In this document: piece by piece, positions 46,610 through 58,089 of the stretch
Layout of the letters: each line of letters begins with the position of its first letter
How positions within the stretch are numbered: the first letter of the stretch is position 1
Position numbers and translations under genes: made by a program
Notes under the pieces: model-generated
What the model saw: only the letters and a program-made list of their open reading frames with translations
Databases searched by the model: none
Told to the model about the DNA's origin: nothing
Assembly: GCA_002286855.1 (NCBI GenBank)
Contig: NRSV01000034.1
Location: 305,351-369,350, forward strand
Direction of reading: 5' to 3'
From: Bipolaris cookei
Lineage: Eukaryota > Ascomycota > Dothideomycetes > Pleosporales > Pleosporaceae
DNA: 64,000 nt

Positions 46610-48411
46610 ACCGACCGGCTGACCCAAGCGAGTGGCTCACACTCCACCAGCGGGTCAACATCGACATTACAACGCGTTATGTCTCAACAACGCTCTATTC
46701 AAACTCCATATACCGAAGCAGATCTTCAGCTTGCTCTTTTTGATATCCAATCGCAACGTGCTCAGAGCTAAAAGACGTGCTGCCTCTATCTATAACGTGC
46801 CTCAACGAACTTTGTCTTACCGACGCGCTGGAAGACGCCTCCGACGCGACTGCGAAGCGAACTCAAAGCGCCTGAACAAGCTAGAAGAGGAGGCTATAGT
46901 TAACCGTATTCTTGAGGAGTCTGCGCGAGGATTTGCGCCTACGAAGGCTGAAGTTCGAGCAATGGCTAATAAACTATTGCATGAGCGGGAGAGCAACCCT
47001 GTTGGCAAGAACTGGGTTGACAACTTCGTTAAGAGAACCCCTGAGCTCCGTACACGCTGGGGCCGTCCTTATGATCACCAGCAAGCTGCCTGCGAGGACC
47101 CAATGGCTATCCAGCGCCGGTTCGATCTAGTCGAGGCGACAAAGCAGAAGCGGGGTATTGTGGACGACGATATCTACAACTTTGATGAAACTGGCTTTAT
47201 GATGGGCAAGATTTTATCACAGTTAGTTGTCACAACCTCAGAGGACTCTGGCAAGAAGAAGCGGATACAGCCAGGCAACCGTGAGTGGGTTACTGTGATC
47301 CAAGGCGTAGGCGCTTTAGGTCGTCAGCTACCACCCTTCGTTATCTTTGCGGGCAAGGTGCTTATCGATGTCTGGTTTGAGAACCTGCCTACCGAATGGG
47401 TGCTTGAAGTCAGTCCTAATGGCTGGACGAATAACCAGCTTGCTCTTGCGCGGCTAGAGCACTTTGATACCCATACAAAGAGGCAGACTGCTGGTGGGTA
47501 TCGGCTGCTCATTATCGACGGCCATGAGAGCCACTGCTCGGTTGATTTTCAAGATCTTTGCAAGGAGAAGAATATTATTATTCTTTGCATGCCTGCACAC
47601 TCGTCTCACCTATTACAGCTCATTGATGTCGCCTGCTTCGCACCGTTGAAGCGTAAGTACGGCGACGCCGTTTCAAGCTTGGCACGCAACCGCACCCACT
47701 ATATTAGTAAGGAGACCTTCCTACTAGCTTTTGAGACTGCTTTTGAGCAGTCTTTTACAAAGTACAATATCCAAACTGGCTTCAGAGGCGCTGGTCTAGT
47801 CCCACATGACCCACAGGCTGTGTTATCAAAGCTTGATGTGGTGGTGCAGACACCAAGACAATCACCGCGACGGATAGACGCCGCGCAACGCCCGCGAAGT
47901 CGAGGCTCAAAGTACTCTCATTCAACAGAGAGTAAGAGATCGCCGTGGGTCTTCTGAAAGTTCACTCGACAAGCAGGTTGCGCAGTTGAGTAAGGGAGCT
48001 CAGCAAATGGCACATAAAATGACGTTTATGATGGAGAAAATGGCTACTCTTCAAGAGACTCTAGACGAATCAAATAAGCGTAAGAGCCGCAAGCGGCGAT
48101 ATTTACGGACAGAAGAGACTGTCAATGTAAGCGAGGTACAAGAAGTATTAGCTGAACAGGCTGGTAGCAGTCATGGTGATGGTGAGAGCGCGTCGAAGAT
48201 GGTACAAGAAGAGAGGCGGTGCGGGCGTTGCAAGCAGATTGGACACAACGCTCGTACCTGCGCAGTTGATTTAGATAGTGCAAGTGATAGCGGCGGTTCT
48301 GATAATTAATTTAGTATATTGCAATAGTTTATTGATTGTGATAAAAGTGCGTGATAACGTGTCGACGTTGACGCTCTGGTGGGGCGTGAGCGACTCGCTT
48401 GTGAACCACGT
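46610..48411 (+). mobile_element. Fot1/pogo-type DNA transposon 2, head-to-head with element 1
   Basis: Inner inverted repeats are clear: 46625 reads CAAGCGAGTGGCTCACACTC and the reverse complement of 48401 reads CAAGCGAGTCGCTCACGCCC, with similarity continuing for about 40 bp. The outer limits at TA dinucleotides (46608-46609 and 48412-48413) are less certain, as the outermost bases differ. The terminal repeats share CAAGCGAGTSG with element 1, so the two belong to related families. The transposase is on the plus strand. Confidence 0.85.
46679..48309 (+). pseudogene. Transposase of element 2 with two frameshifts
   Basis: The start MSQQRSIQTPYTEADLQLAL (ATG 46679) runs in one frame to about 46765; the body, from AASIYNVPQRTLSYRRAG through NFDETGFMMGK, LLIIDGHESH and DVACFAPLKRKYG, is in a second; the tail, EAQSTLIQQRVRDRR to the zinc knuckle CGRCKQIGHNARTC (CX2CX4HX4C), is in a third from about 47890. 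All three frames are otherwise open. Unlike element 1 the damage is by small indels, not RIP-type stops. The 107-residue frame at 47986-48309 is therefore a transposase C-terminus, not a separate gene. Confidence 0.85.
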
Positions 48412-50884
48412 TATTTCTAAGTCTTCTTCGCCATAAGATCACAATACAGTTCCATTGTCGCCATTACAATTATGAGTGATATCTTCACCTTCTGAAAATA
48501 TCTTAAATATATCTCCGTCACTTTACGTTGAAAACTCGTGTAATGAGGAAATTGATGGCATCTTGACATATCTCCCAACTCGAATTCCCTACATGTTACT
48601 CTTTTTGTTTTCGCACACAGCTTCTTCTTGTATATAGATACTCGTTAGTCGGAGTTCACACTAAGAATGAAGGTAAAGGATCGAGATATTGCTCGAATCT
48701 GGAGAGTTCTTTTTCCGGAAGAGGCCTAGATCTGATCATATTGCCTCTTCGTACAACAATCAGATTTGAGCGGAGCAAAGGAGCATCGCCAGCATTGTCG
48801 ATCATCACACTCTCATTTCTCTTGGTCGCATTGCGTAGCTATTTCGAAGTAGCTGGAGTAGGGCTTCCGCGTCTGTACGTGCAGTTTGAGTAAGTTGGTC
48901 ACGTGATTCACGCCTATGCCCAGCACACCGCGTTGCTCGATCGCGAGCTGCAATTTCCTGAGATAGCGACAGTAAATGCAGCGCTTGCTTTACTCTAGCT
49001 TCGAGTTATTGGCCTGATTGAGATCACGATAGTTATCAAGTGCTGTCTTCATGCTTTGTGCACATGTGCGAGGTGTACAAGACATATACTAGTACAACAG
49101 CCTTCTGACACCACTTGATCATCGTATTGATCGCTTCTGACAAACCTTCGTTGTTCTTCTGCTCGATACAGCACGTGTGAATCCATAGCCACTGTATGTA
49201 CATCTGTTTGATTTAAAGTTTGAATTTGTTAGAATTAGGTCCTTTAGTAGTATGACTACTATAGGTAACTAAGTCGGAGTGGCAAGGTGGGTAGCTCTGA
49301 CGTCTACTATTCGGCATATCCATTGTGTTGTTGTCTATCTACTACGCGTACGCGGCAACGTGTATTGTGTGCACACGCACAGCACTGGCCACTGCGTGGC
49401 GCCATTCTCTCGCCCAGGCTCTGAACTTTCTTCTACCAACCTGGACTGGACTCGCATTTTCTCAACAGAATTCGTATTTTCGAGGGGTTTTCTACGTCCG
49501 TGTCTCCGCACGTGCCATCGCGCCACATCAATGGGCGACGGCTGCAGTACGTGGCGACAGAAATGTCATACTATTGAGACGTGCAGGAGTAACGCAGCAC
49601 ACAAAAGGCTGAGTTGAGAAGCTGGAAAGATTCGTGGTCATGTGTAGCCACGGTCTGCGCCCTGGTGATGGATGAAGAAATGGGCGAGCGGGTACTACTC
49701 CTACTAGGCAGATGGAACATTTGCAACGACGCGCGTGTCACAGCGAAGTAGTACGCGCGTTTCTGGGCAGAGAGGCCGACTGTTGCTATGCGGTGGTTAA
49801 CTATGCAGAATGAGCACGGCTCTGACTCTCAGCGGCTCGTATTTGCCTCGATGTTGCGGCGACCCGTTGTGTTAGTGATGCACGTACGTACGTAGTAGTC
49901 AAGATAAACTAGTCTCTTCCTAAGCACGTTAGAAGCACGCCCGACGCCCATTGTGCGATGACACCAAGTATGATTCGAGAGGTTGAAATATCCATGGCTA
50001 TGTCCACTCAGATTAAGATTCATCGACTATGTGTTGTGGTGTTTGCAGCAGTTGACCTTATCGCAGTACGTATGTCTTGGTAGCTAATTCATGATCTGCT
50101 GACATGCACGGCCTCAAAACGCGACGCAGTGCCGGCACGTTAAGCCGAAACCAGGCTTATAAGATAGGGTGACATGTTGTCGCTACGAAAACAAGCCGAG
50201 AACAAAAATCTTTGCGGTGTAACGCACCTCCGAGAGCTCTGCAAGACGCCTAATAAGGGGGTCTATATGGCAACTGCGTTTAGCGTCTTCGAAGTGGCTA
50301 AGAGACCGATCGAGAACAGACACAACTTCCCACATGCACATGGCTATTTCCGCCAATCTGATCTCGAAGCCTAATCGCCGCTTCCGTGTACGATTTGAGA
50401 ATGGGTGCCAAATCGGACCAAAATCTTTATGCGGTCGTTATTGGCCGAGCAGCAAGGATAATTTAAAAATGCCGCCGATTCCGTCTCTACTCTTGGGACG
50501 GCTACGCGCATGACTTAGGATGGCAGGGACAAACCTCAGCCTTGCAACGTCCAGCATTGCTATCAGTGGTCGAGCGTCAAAGTAGGGATGCTCGAGACTT
50601 TCTTGTAAATTGCACGCCTGTCAGGACTAGTCAGAGTAACTAAGGTTCTTGTTATCCATCGGAGAAGACACGGTTCATATACTACGTAGTGCTTATTTCT
50701 CGAAATCCAAAGAACCAGTCCGCAACAATCCGCACGGTTTTAGTGTTCGGCTAAGAACTAAGCTAGCAGGGCCGCCATGCTTATACATTGAGCGTCTTAA
50801 GCTAACGTTCCGAAATATACATATGTAGATAGTCCTACCCCTCCTTCCTACGGCATGTGTCCGGTATTGTCGGTCCCCTCAATC
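48412..50884. other. Gene-poor stretch with decayed repeat
   Basis: No supported gene. Minus-strand fragments around 48600-49200 look like decayed coding DNA but I cannot assign them. TTAGAATTAGGTCCTTT followed by AGTATGACTA at 49229-49258 also occurs at 46426-46456, just outside element 1, so this is a dispersed older repeat. Confidence 0.45.
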
Positions 50885-52453
50885 ATGTCTCGTCGTCAGT
50901 TATGCAAGGCAGCCTTGGTGTTGCAGACACTCATCCCACTCTCATCTGGAGCATTCTTCGATAACAACGCCGATGCCCTTCGTGAACTCGATATTCCCGT
51001 TGTGAGATCTGTTCACGCACTAAACCCGCTTGCCAAACGCAATTCGGTCGATTCGATTGGTAAAGCAGGAATCTTACTTCGAAGCAGCATAATGGAGAGC
51101 TGACAATGAGGTGCTCAATCAAGTAGCCGCTCGATCCGTTGGCAAAGGCATCAGTCCCATGCGAATTATGCTAGACGGATCGCGCTATGCCATTGATGTT
51201 ATGCTCAACGGAAAGATTCATGCTATCGAATTTGATACCGGAAGCAGTTCATTCTGGCTACCCAGTGCCAACTTCACATGTTTCGATTCCAACAACACAG
51301 TGCAGTAAGTATGATGCGGAAGCTGGCCACGAATTACAGATTGACTTATACCCTCTGTAGACCTCAGTCTGCATGCGCCTTCGCATCGTTGGGTCCTAAC
51401 GAGTATACCGGGGGGCGTGTAGCAAATATACATTTTAACGCGACATATCTCAGCACAGAATTTGCCAGGGGCACTGTTGGTCTCGAGGATGTGACCATTG
51501 CAGGATTGACAGTTCAGAATCAGCAAATGTCGCTGGCGGACAAAGTCTATCTCACCACTGCGGAAAATATGACTAGTGGAGTTATAGGTGAGTTTATCCC
51601 CTTTATTTTGCAACATCTCAACCCGCCTAGTAGCCGAATGCGTGTATTTCTGACGATAACAGGGTGGGGACTGGGCAACTATACTGCATACTATCCAGGA
51701 GATGACCCAACCCTTGATAACGCAACCGATCCAAATCACACCTGGATTCCTACCAACACTTGGATCCTCAATGCAGTCAAACAGGGCTTATTGGAGAAAC
51801 CCATATTCTCAGTCAATCTTGGCAACAGAACGGAGAACGCTGCAAATTTGAGCGTATCTGGATTCGTGGCTGTAGGAGGTGTGCCACTTGACGGACTTCC
51901 CTTTACTGGAGTTTGGGCCCAGTCAAAAGTCAGCATTGAGACGTATGCGCCTTGGGGTGTGAAGGATAAGTACTGTCACTGGAATGTCAGGCCAGACGGA
52001 TTCATGATCAACCAAACTTTCGTGCCATGGGTTCCCGGTAACTTTGCCGACGGCGGCCAAGAGATCTTCACTGTCATCGATACTGGGACCCCATGGAGCT
52101 ATGTCACCGACGAGACTGCGCAAGCCATTGCCAAAGCGATACAGCCTCCAGCGTATTACTCGGAGTACGACAGCGCGTATGTCGCTAATTGCAATGCTAC
52201 AGTCCCTCAAGTAAGCATCCGCATCAATGGTACGGATCTACCAATCAGCAAGAGAGAAGTGCTCCTTGATGGTTGGCTTGGCCAGGCCAATACTTCGTAT
52301 AGTACAGTATGCTGGCTTGGCTTCCAGCCTTCCTTGCAGCCAGCAGCAGGTGGCACTTCACCCTATCTCTTGGGAGATACTTTCCTAAGAAATGTACTAG
52401 CTGTGCATGACGTGGGGAATTTGAGGATGGTGTTCGCTTCGCTGAAATGGTGA
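50885..52453 (+). CDS. Secreted pepsin-like aspartic protease (A1 family)
   Basis: Four exons: 50885-51059, 51100-51304, 51361-51587 and 51663-52453, giving 465 residues. The first intron would be only 40 bp, so the first junction is the least certain; the others are typical. A hydrophobic signal peptide follows MSRRQLCKAALVLQTLIPLSSG. The catalytic aspartates are D104 (EFDTGSSSFW) and D342 (VIDTGTPWSY). There are several N-glycosylation sites (NNT, NAT, NYT, NHT, NRT) and cysteines suited to a secreted enzyme. The form is closer to the fungal non-pepstatin-like, longer A1 proteases than to classic pepsins. It lies in the transposon-rich part of the window and converges on the cysteine-rich secreted protein gene. 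The start at 50885 leads straight into the signal peptide. Confidence 0.85.
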
Positions 52454-53044
52454 TTTCGCTAGTCTAATGCGGAACTAATGAACAACAAGCTTCCTATATC
52501 CGTGTAAATTGAACTCATAACCTACCTTGATGCCATTATCTCCTAGTTCAAATATTTCCAAATAAAAACCTCAACTCACATTGCGATAATATCCAAATCG
52601 TTTCGTCATAATAATGTATATGCTCCAGTGTGTTCAATGGATCTCATTTGCCAACGCTTCTGATATGTTTGAAGTCGATACAAGAGTCTGGACGCTCAGG
52701 TCTTCGTCCGCCAAACTGTGCCTGATCGAAGTGCCTCCTATTATACGCCTATTGCAGCTAGTCCTCATGAGTTCATTGCTTATTAAGACAACATATGCGG
52801 AGTTTTAGCATCAAGTCTTATCTGCATTAATGCATACCAGGATTACATAGCAGTATAGCCCATCGGTGTAAAAGAAGGAAAGACTGCAGCTCAAAGCTAT
52901 TGAACATTATGATTCACCAGATAATTTGCAAATATCCATTGATAGATACGACGATATAAGCCAATCTCTTCTTCATATATTCTCAAAAATATCAATTCAT
53001 GTCTCTAAGCACTACTCATGCATCGAGTCCATCATTTCCCTTTC
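52454..53044. other. Intergenic between convergent secreted-protein genes
   Basis: AT-rich, with no supported gene. Confidence 0.45.
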
Positions 53045-53476
53045 TCAACCGCAGTTGCATCCGCACTCCTTGGGGTTGTGGCAGTTTATGCCGCAAGACT
53101 GCTGCTGGTTGCACGAGCCCCAATCGGTGCATCCGTACCAGTCTCCAGATCCGTCACCGCGAGCGGTCCAGCACCACTGACCGCCGTCACCACAGACCTT
53201 CCAGCATCGCTTTTTGCCGAGATCACAGCCAAATGGAGCGCTTGAGACGCAGCCACGGGCAGAGAGTGGGCTCTACAAGATGGAGGAGTCAGTGACTGCT
53301 TACTTAGGGAACTTGAATTCACATACGGCTTTATCGGTGAAGCTCATCCATGGTGTGTTTGGAGGTGGAATGGAGGAGTTGGCAAAGTCAGGAGCTTCGC
53401 CTTCGTTGCCGGCGTGGGGAGCTGAGAAGACGCCTACAGCTTGGACAGCCCAGAAGAGGATAGTGGTGAATTGCAT
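53045..53476 (-). CDS. Small cysteine-rich secreted protein, effector-like
   Basis: Two exons on the minus strand, 53476-53327 and 53272-53045, give 125 residues with a clean GT-AG intron of 54 bp. A signal peptide (MQFTTILFWAVQAVGVFSAP) is followed by a short Pro-rich linker and then a dense domain with 12 cysteines in about 75 residues. Features include ARGCVSSAPFGC, RCWKVCGDGGQWCWTARGDG, DWYGC and a tightly spaced CGCNCG end. The even cysteine number fits six disulfide bonds. Fungal genomes hold many such secreted proteins; some act in host interaction or against other microbes, but I cannot name a function, and no toxin activity can be claimed. The surrounding transposon compartment is the usual setting of effector genes in plant-associated Dothideomycetes. 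Simple ORF calling misses this gene. Confidence 0.85.
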
Positions 53477-54899
53477 TTTTGCGGTTGAAGATGAGTTTGG
53501 GGATATGGGTGATTGATGGGGATGTGATGATAAGAAATGATGAAGAATTCTCGAGACTTATGTACTTTTCTTTTCGAATTGACTTCTCATTGCTAACATC
53601 TGTCGAGCCACCTACTATATCTGCCTTAGACCCCATTGATCTTCGCTTAGTGTAATTCAGACGGTTGTCCCGTCGCCCCATAGATTGAGGATTTACCAAA
53701 TGTCCTAGGCTTGGGGGCCTTACGTAGGGTCCACCACAGGACGCCTAAAGACAAGAGTAAGTCCAACACCATTCAGCCTGAATCTTAACCCTGCACCACT
53801 CTATGTATACGAGTTTCACTGAAGATGTCTTTGTAGCATTGGAACCACTGGGTTGTGGAGAATATCTTCTACACTCAGCGAGAACAAGAGAATAAAGTTC
53901 AGATCGATCTGCGTTATCGCCAAGGGACCAAGCCGTTGCAAAGTTGCTTGAATCCCAAAGGATTCAGGGTCCGTTCGGTTAAGCTTTGTTCTGCACTTCA
54001 CTAACTGCATTTGGTAAACGTCTCAAAAATAGCCCCAGAGACAGCGTCGTGTGCAGTAACACAAAGCTTTGTTGTGTTTTCGCAACGCTAATAAAAGAGT
54101 CCTTACTTAGTGCAGAACTGGTATGCATGTTTCTCTCTCTTCAGCAAGACTAATCTCTATTCAAAAGTGGTACTTCCAAGGTACAATTGGATTCCAAAAC
54201 TCCGTTGTGCCACGGAACTACAGCAGATCTGCTGGTTTTTCGGTGAGACTAACATATCATCGCGTGTGACTACAACGTAACTACAATACCACCACAAAAC
54301 AGTGCTCCAACCGAACAGCCCCTCTATTTTTTGTTCTAATCTATGCAAACCTAGCCCCTAGATTACCCGCTCCATACTAACCCAAAGTGGGCCAAAAACG
54401 GAAAGAGCAACTAAACAGGCTTTCAACCGCCGTAGACTGAGCCGTTAAAGGCCTGAATTGCCCTAGCGTCCTGCTCACAGGACGTGTCACGGTCTAGACT
54501 TTCCATCCTAGAGTACTCCTATCACACCGCTAACAAAGGGATTTATTTACCGTGGACGGGAGAATACGCCAATGATGCTTGTGTTCTTTGGCAAACGCGC
54601 CTACCAGCTACGTAGGCGGGTTCTAGGTGGCCTAAAGAGTACTTGCTTGACATCGTCGGGTCATCATTGTGATGGGATCCCAAATAAACCGCGCAATGAA
54701 ACATCGCAATGGAACATTGTTTCTCGCACACGCCCTGCCTCATAGGCGCACTGGAAGAGATGAGCAGGACGCCTGATTTAGTTGTTGTACGAACCAGCTA
54801 TTTACACTCGGTTTGAGAGTAGATTGATACCTGAGCTTGAGCAGGTTGCGATTAGACATAAGTAAATATGATATACAGTCATGGAGTCTTCGCTATCGG
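53477..54899. other. Gene-free stretch with inverted repeat
   Basis: No supported gene. Between 53988 and 54118 a GTTCTGCACT end and its reverse complement AGTGCAGAAC face each other, 131 bp overall, possibly a small MITE. Elsewhere only short frames are found. Confidence 0.4.
53988..54118. repeat. Short inverted-repeat unit (possible MITE)
   Basis: Starts GTTCTGCACTTCACTAA and ends CTTACTTAGTGCAGAAC; the outer 10 bp are perfect inverted repeats. No other copy is seen in the window and no clear target duplication, so the call is tentative. Confidence 0.3.
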
Positions 54900-56595
54900 C
54901 TTTCTCAATCTGTAGTCCTTAAGCGCTAATCAACTCGAGAACCCTTTTATACACGCTCGTTCGTCTGCTATATCCAGAAGCCTTGGGTAAACTTCGTATA
55001 AGTTGTTACTTCCGGTGAGACTAGTGACGCGCCTGCCGCACTCTGAAGCTGTACTAGTCCTCGAACTCGTTACGCCTTATACAGATGTGGCAGAAACTTG
55101 TTTTTCGAGCCAATTGTGTCTAGCTTCTGCTGCCTTGGTCTTCTAGACCTTCTTGTGACCCGATTCCCATGCAGTATCAATCCAATCGCCATTCTCACAA
55201 GTAGTACAAATATTTTTTAACTTTGCTGTCACCACTCTTTTTAAACTGAGAGTTTGAGATGGCTGTAGAATCAGGGAGGCAGTTGAGACTTCTTACGGAT
55301 GAATAAATCAATAGATAAGGTAAAGGTAGAAGTACAAGGACTTATCGTACCTCTGCTAGGATACCGAAACTAGAAGGCTCTACAGATCAGACTTTCTCTG
55401 GACTCACTCTTGGTCAGCAATGTATCGAAGAGCTTCTATTTAGCCGCAATGAAGACATGAGTGCAAGTCTGAAGCTAGACCATTGTCATAGCACTGTCGT
55501 CTGTTTTGATCTCGCCACCTTTCACACCCTTCTCACCATCATAGTCTTACACCTTATCAATTACTTCAGCTTTTCCACCTTCTCTAGGTTTTACTTATCT
55601 CACCTCTATCCATGCTCTCTAACTTCCTTCGAGTCGCATTCTCAGGCGGCGTCAAAACCAGCAGGCCTTCCGAGGAAAGCTGAAGCTGAAGCTTCCATGC
55701 TGGGTTGTTTGCCTTTCCGTGAACTTCGATATTGGCGGTTGCTTCTATCTTGCCTCTTCCTTATTGCGTAAGATGCCACTTAAATCTAAGAAGGTGCACT
55801 TCTTAAAAAATTTCTTGACATACCTGCTGAAGCCACGCGAAGCCTATCTCATTGTTTGTCCAGCTAGAAGGTGATGAAGATACTCAAATTTGGTGTATCA
55901 GGATCGAGGGCCTGCAGCCAGGTGTCCTGTATCGATCCTGAGGCTGATTGATACACGAGGGCAGGCTCGAGGTGAGATCCATCAGCGCAGATGCAGGCTA
56001 GTAACGTTACCCACTCTTGATATCTATCCTAGATAGTACTCCTCATCTTTCCCTTCTCATACAAGGGTCTATCAAAGATCCTCTTTGATCTGCCTAGGAT
56101 ACCAAGAAGGAAGCCTTTCTCATCCATATTATATATGTGACGAGGCTCGACGTGATATTGTTCAATCTTCACGCGTGGGAGGTCAAATTAGAGCCTATAC
56201 TTCCTCCCTGAATCAGTCTTGTGGCGACTATTATCGATACCGGTTGTCCATCTTAAGATAAGCTTGTCTGGGTGACGCTGGACGAAGCGATCAACCATGT
56301 GTACTCCGATCTCTCTCCTCGCGATCTGCGACGCAAAAATTCGTGTTATAGCTCGTGTATGTGGGAGGGCTCGCCTAGTGAGCTGTTTGATATACTGTAG
56401 GAGCTCTAGCTCCTGTTGTGGGTGGAGAGTTTGCTGGTTTTGAGCCTGGGTAGCTCGCGAGGCTGAGAGACCTTGGTGTCGCCGCGCGAGTGTTACGCGA
56501 CTACAACAATAACCTTTTGCTATTTAACAATAGCTAAATTATTCTCCTAGTCTTAGCGATTCTGTTGCTGCAAGCACGGCCTCAATTGGAATCAT
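54900..56595 (-). pseudogene. Relic of a third pogo-type transposase
   Basis: On the minus strand from ATG 56595 the order is psq-like HTH (MIPIEAVLAATESLRLGE, a stop, FSYC, a stop, IAKGYCCSRVTLARRHQGLS), CENP-B-like region (REIGVHMVDRFVQRHPDKL), and the start of the DDE domain (HIYNMDEKGFLLGILGRSKR, then QEWVTLLACICADG). Beyond about 55900 it becomes hard to follow. The stops and substitutions are mostly C-to-T type (CAA to TAA). It belongs to a family distinct from elements 1 and 2, as the motifs differ. The left limit is approximate and terminal repeats were not found. Confidence 0.75.
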
Positions 56596-57150
56596 ATTAG
56601 TAGAGTTATCGCGTGTTGAAGTGGAGGGGTTATTTGATGAGGTGGCCCATTGCGCCGTCCATCTCGGTATATAACACTACTAGCCCGATTTTCTCATTCC
56701 GTTACCGTGCGATGTCAACCATGGCTCTCCCCGTCTCCAAAACAAAAGCGGATTTGTTGCAACTCGGTTGAAATCCCACTAGTTCCACGCCCATAAAAAG
56801 GAGAGGGGCTGATAGCGCGGACCAAAAGGCTTTTAGAAGCGCCGTAGAATCCCGCGCGGCGAAACGGCGCGACTAAGCAGCCACCATGATTGGACGCATA
56901 TCACTGGCGGTATGTCAGCGGTCAGCCCTGTCAATGTCCTCCTGCATCCCGCTAACAGTTTACGAGTCTTGCTAGTCCAGGGCGCGCATATATGCAGGCG
57001 CGAAGCAGCGCCCAAAAGTCGTCTAGCGTCGTATAGAATGATTAAGCTCAGCGATCCGCCCAAATGAAATCAAATAATACATACAAAGCTGACCATCTGC
57101 AAGTGTGTATCCTTTGTCATCCTCAGTCACCTCGTTCAAGTCTCCCCACC
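56596..57150. other. Intergenic
   Basis: No gene is seen before the glycosyltransferase; an ATG at 57064 in the same frame adds 29 unsupported residues. Confidence 0.45.
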
Positions 57151-58089
57151 ATGTTGTCGCGGCCCCCGCAGCTATCCAGAGCGCTGACTTACTACGCGTT
57201 AGCAGCGCTCTTCACAATAGGAATCGTATACCATTTTCTCTCGCTCCAGGATACCTTCATCGCACGTGCGCCGGGTCTTCCGGCAGACACCCAGCAAACC
57301 GAAATCCCAAAACTCATCTGGTACAAATTGGGTCCGAATGGGCTCTCTGATGAAGCGCGAGCCTGGACAGACACCTGCATCAAGAACAACACAGGGTACA
57401 AAGCACACTTTTTGACCGACGAAAGCAGCGACGCCTACGTCCGCAAAACATTTGCGTTTCGCCAGGACATCGTAGATACCTACCTCGCCCTCCCCATCCC
57501 CATCTTCAAAGCCGATCTCTTGCGTTACCTGCTCCTGTGGGATCAAGGCGGCATCTGGTCCGACCTCGACGTATCCTGCAAAGACATCCCCATTGACGAC
57601 TGGGTCCCCACCTTCTACAAAACCTCTGCCGCCCTAGTCGTAGGCTGGGAATTCGACCAAGGCTGGCCCGGCAAATACGTGCGGCAATTTGCTAGTTGGA
57701 CGATAATGTCGAAGCCGCGCTCGCCGCACATGATGCAGGTCGTCGACGACATCCTCGAGACACTGCGGCTGGAAACGAACGAACATGGTATTGGGATTCA
57801 GAATGTTACGCTGGAGATTATGGGGGATGTGGTGGATTTCACGGGCCCGCGCCGTTTGACGCGGAGTGTGTTTGGGAGTCTGGAGAAGCAGCTTAATCGG
57901 ACGATTGAAGTAAGTGAGTTGCATGAACTGATGCAGCCAAGGTTAGTGGGGGATGTTTTGATTATGCCGGGGCAGTCGTTCGCGGCTTCTTCGAATAAGT
58001 ATACGGTGGAGCAGCAGAGGTATTTGCCGCCGCAGTTGGTGGAGCATCATTATGCGGGGAGTTGGAAGAATGATAAGGGTGGTGAATAG
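57151..58089 (+). CDS. Glycosyltransferase family 32, Och1-like, type II membrane protein
   Basis: A single exon of 312 residues. An N-terminal anchor (ALTYYALAALFTIGIVYHFL) follows a short cytoplasmic end, as in Golgi glycosyltransferases. The domain opens with IPKLIWYKLG, then ADLLRYLLLWDQGGIWSDLDV containing the metal-binding DxD at residues 138-140, and ends with the conserved HHYAGSWKN. The family adds mannose or related sugars to glycans or lipids, using a nucleotide sugar; the exact substrate is unclear. The start at 57151 is preferred because the anchor begins soon after; the frame stays open to an ATG at 57064. The base composition is like normal genes, not like the transposon region to its left. 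Confidence 0.88.
   Translation: MLSRPPQLSRALTYYALAALFTIGIVYHFLSLQDTFIARAPGLPADTQQTEIPKLIWYKLGPNGLSDEARAWTDTCIKNNTGYKAHFLTDESSDAYVRKTFAFRQDIVDTYLALPIPIFKADLLRYLLLWDQGGIWSDLDVSCKDIPIDDWVPTFYKTSAALVVGWEFDQGWPGKYVRQFASWTIMSKPRSPHMMQVVDDILETLRLETNEHGIGIQNVTLEIMGDVVDFTGPRRLTRSVFGSLEKQLNRTIEVSELHELMQPRLVGDVLIMPGQSFAASSNKYTVEQQRYLPPQLVEHHYAGSWKNDKGGE

Noticed and set aside
47986..48309. Separate zinc-knuckle gene
   Set aside because: It is the frameshifted C-terminus of the element 2 transposase; the frame joins upstream coding sequence near 47890.
57064..57150. N-terminal extension of the glycosyltransferase
   Set aside because: The added 29 residues are hydrophilic and unlike the family; the start at 57151 leads directly into the membrane anchor.
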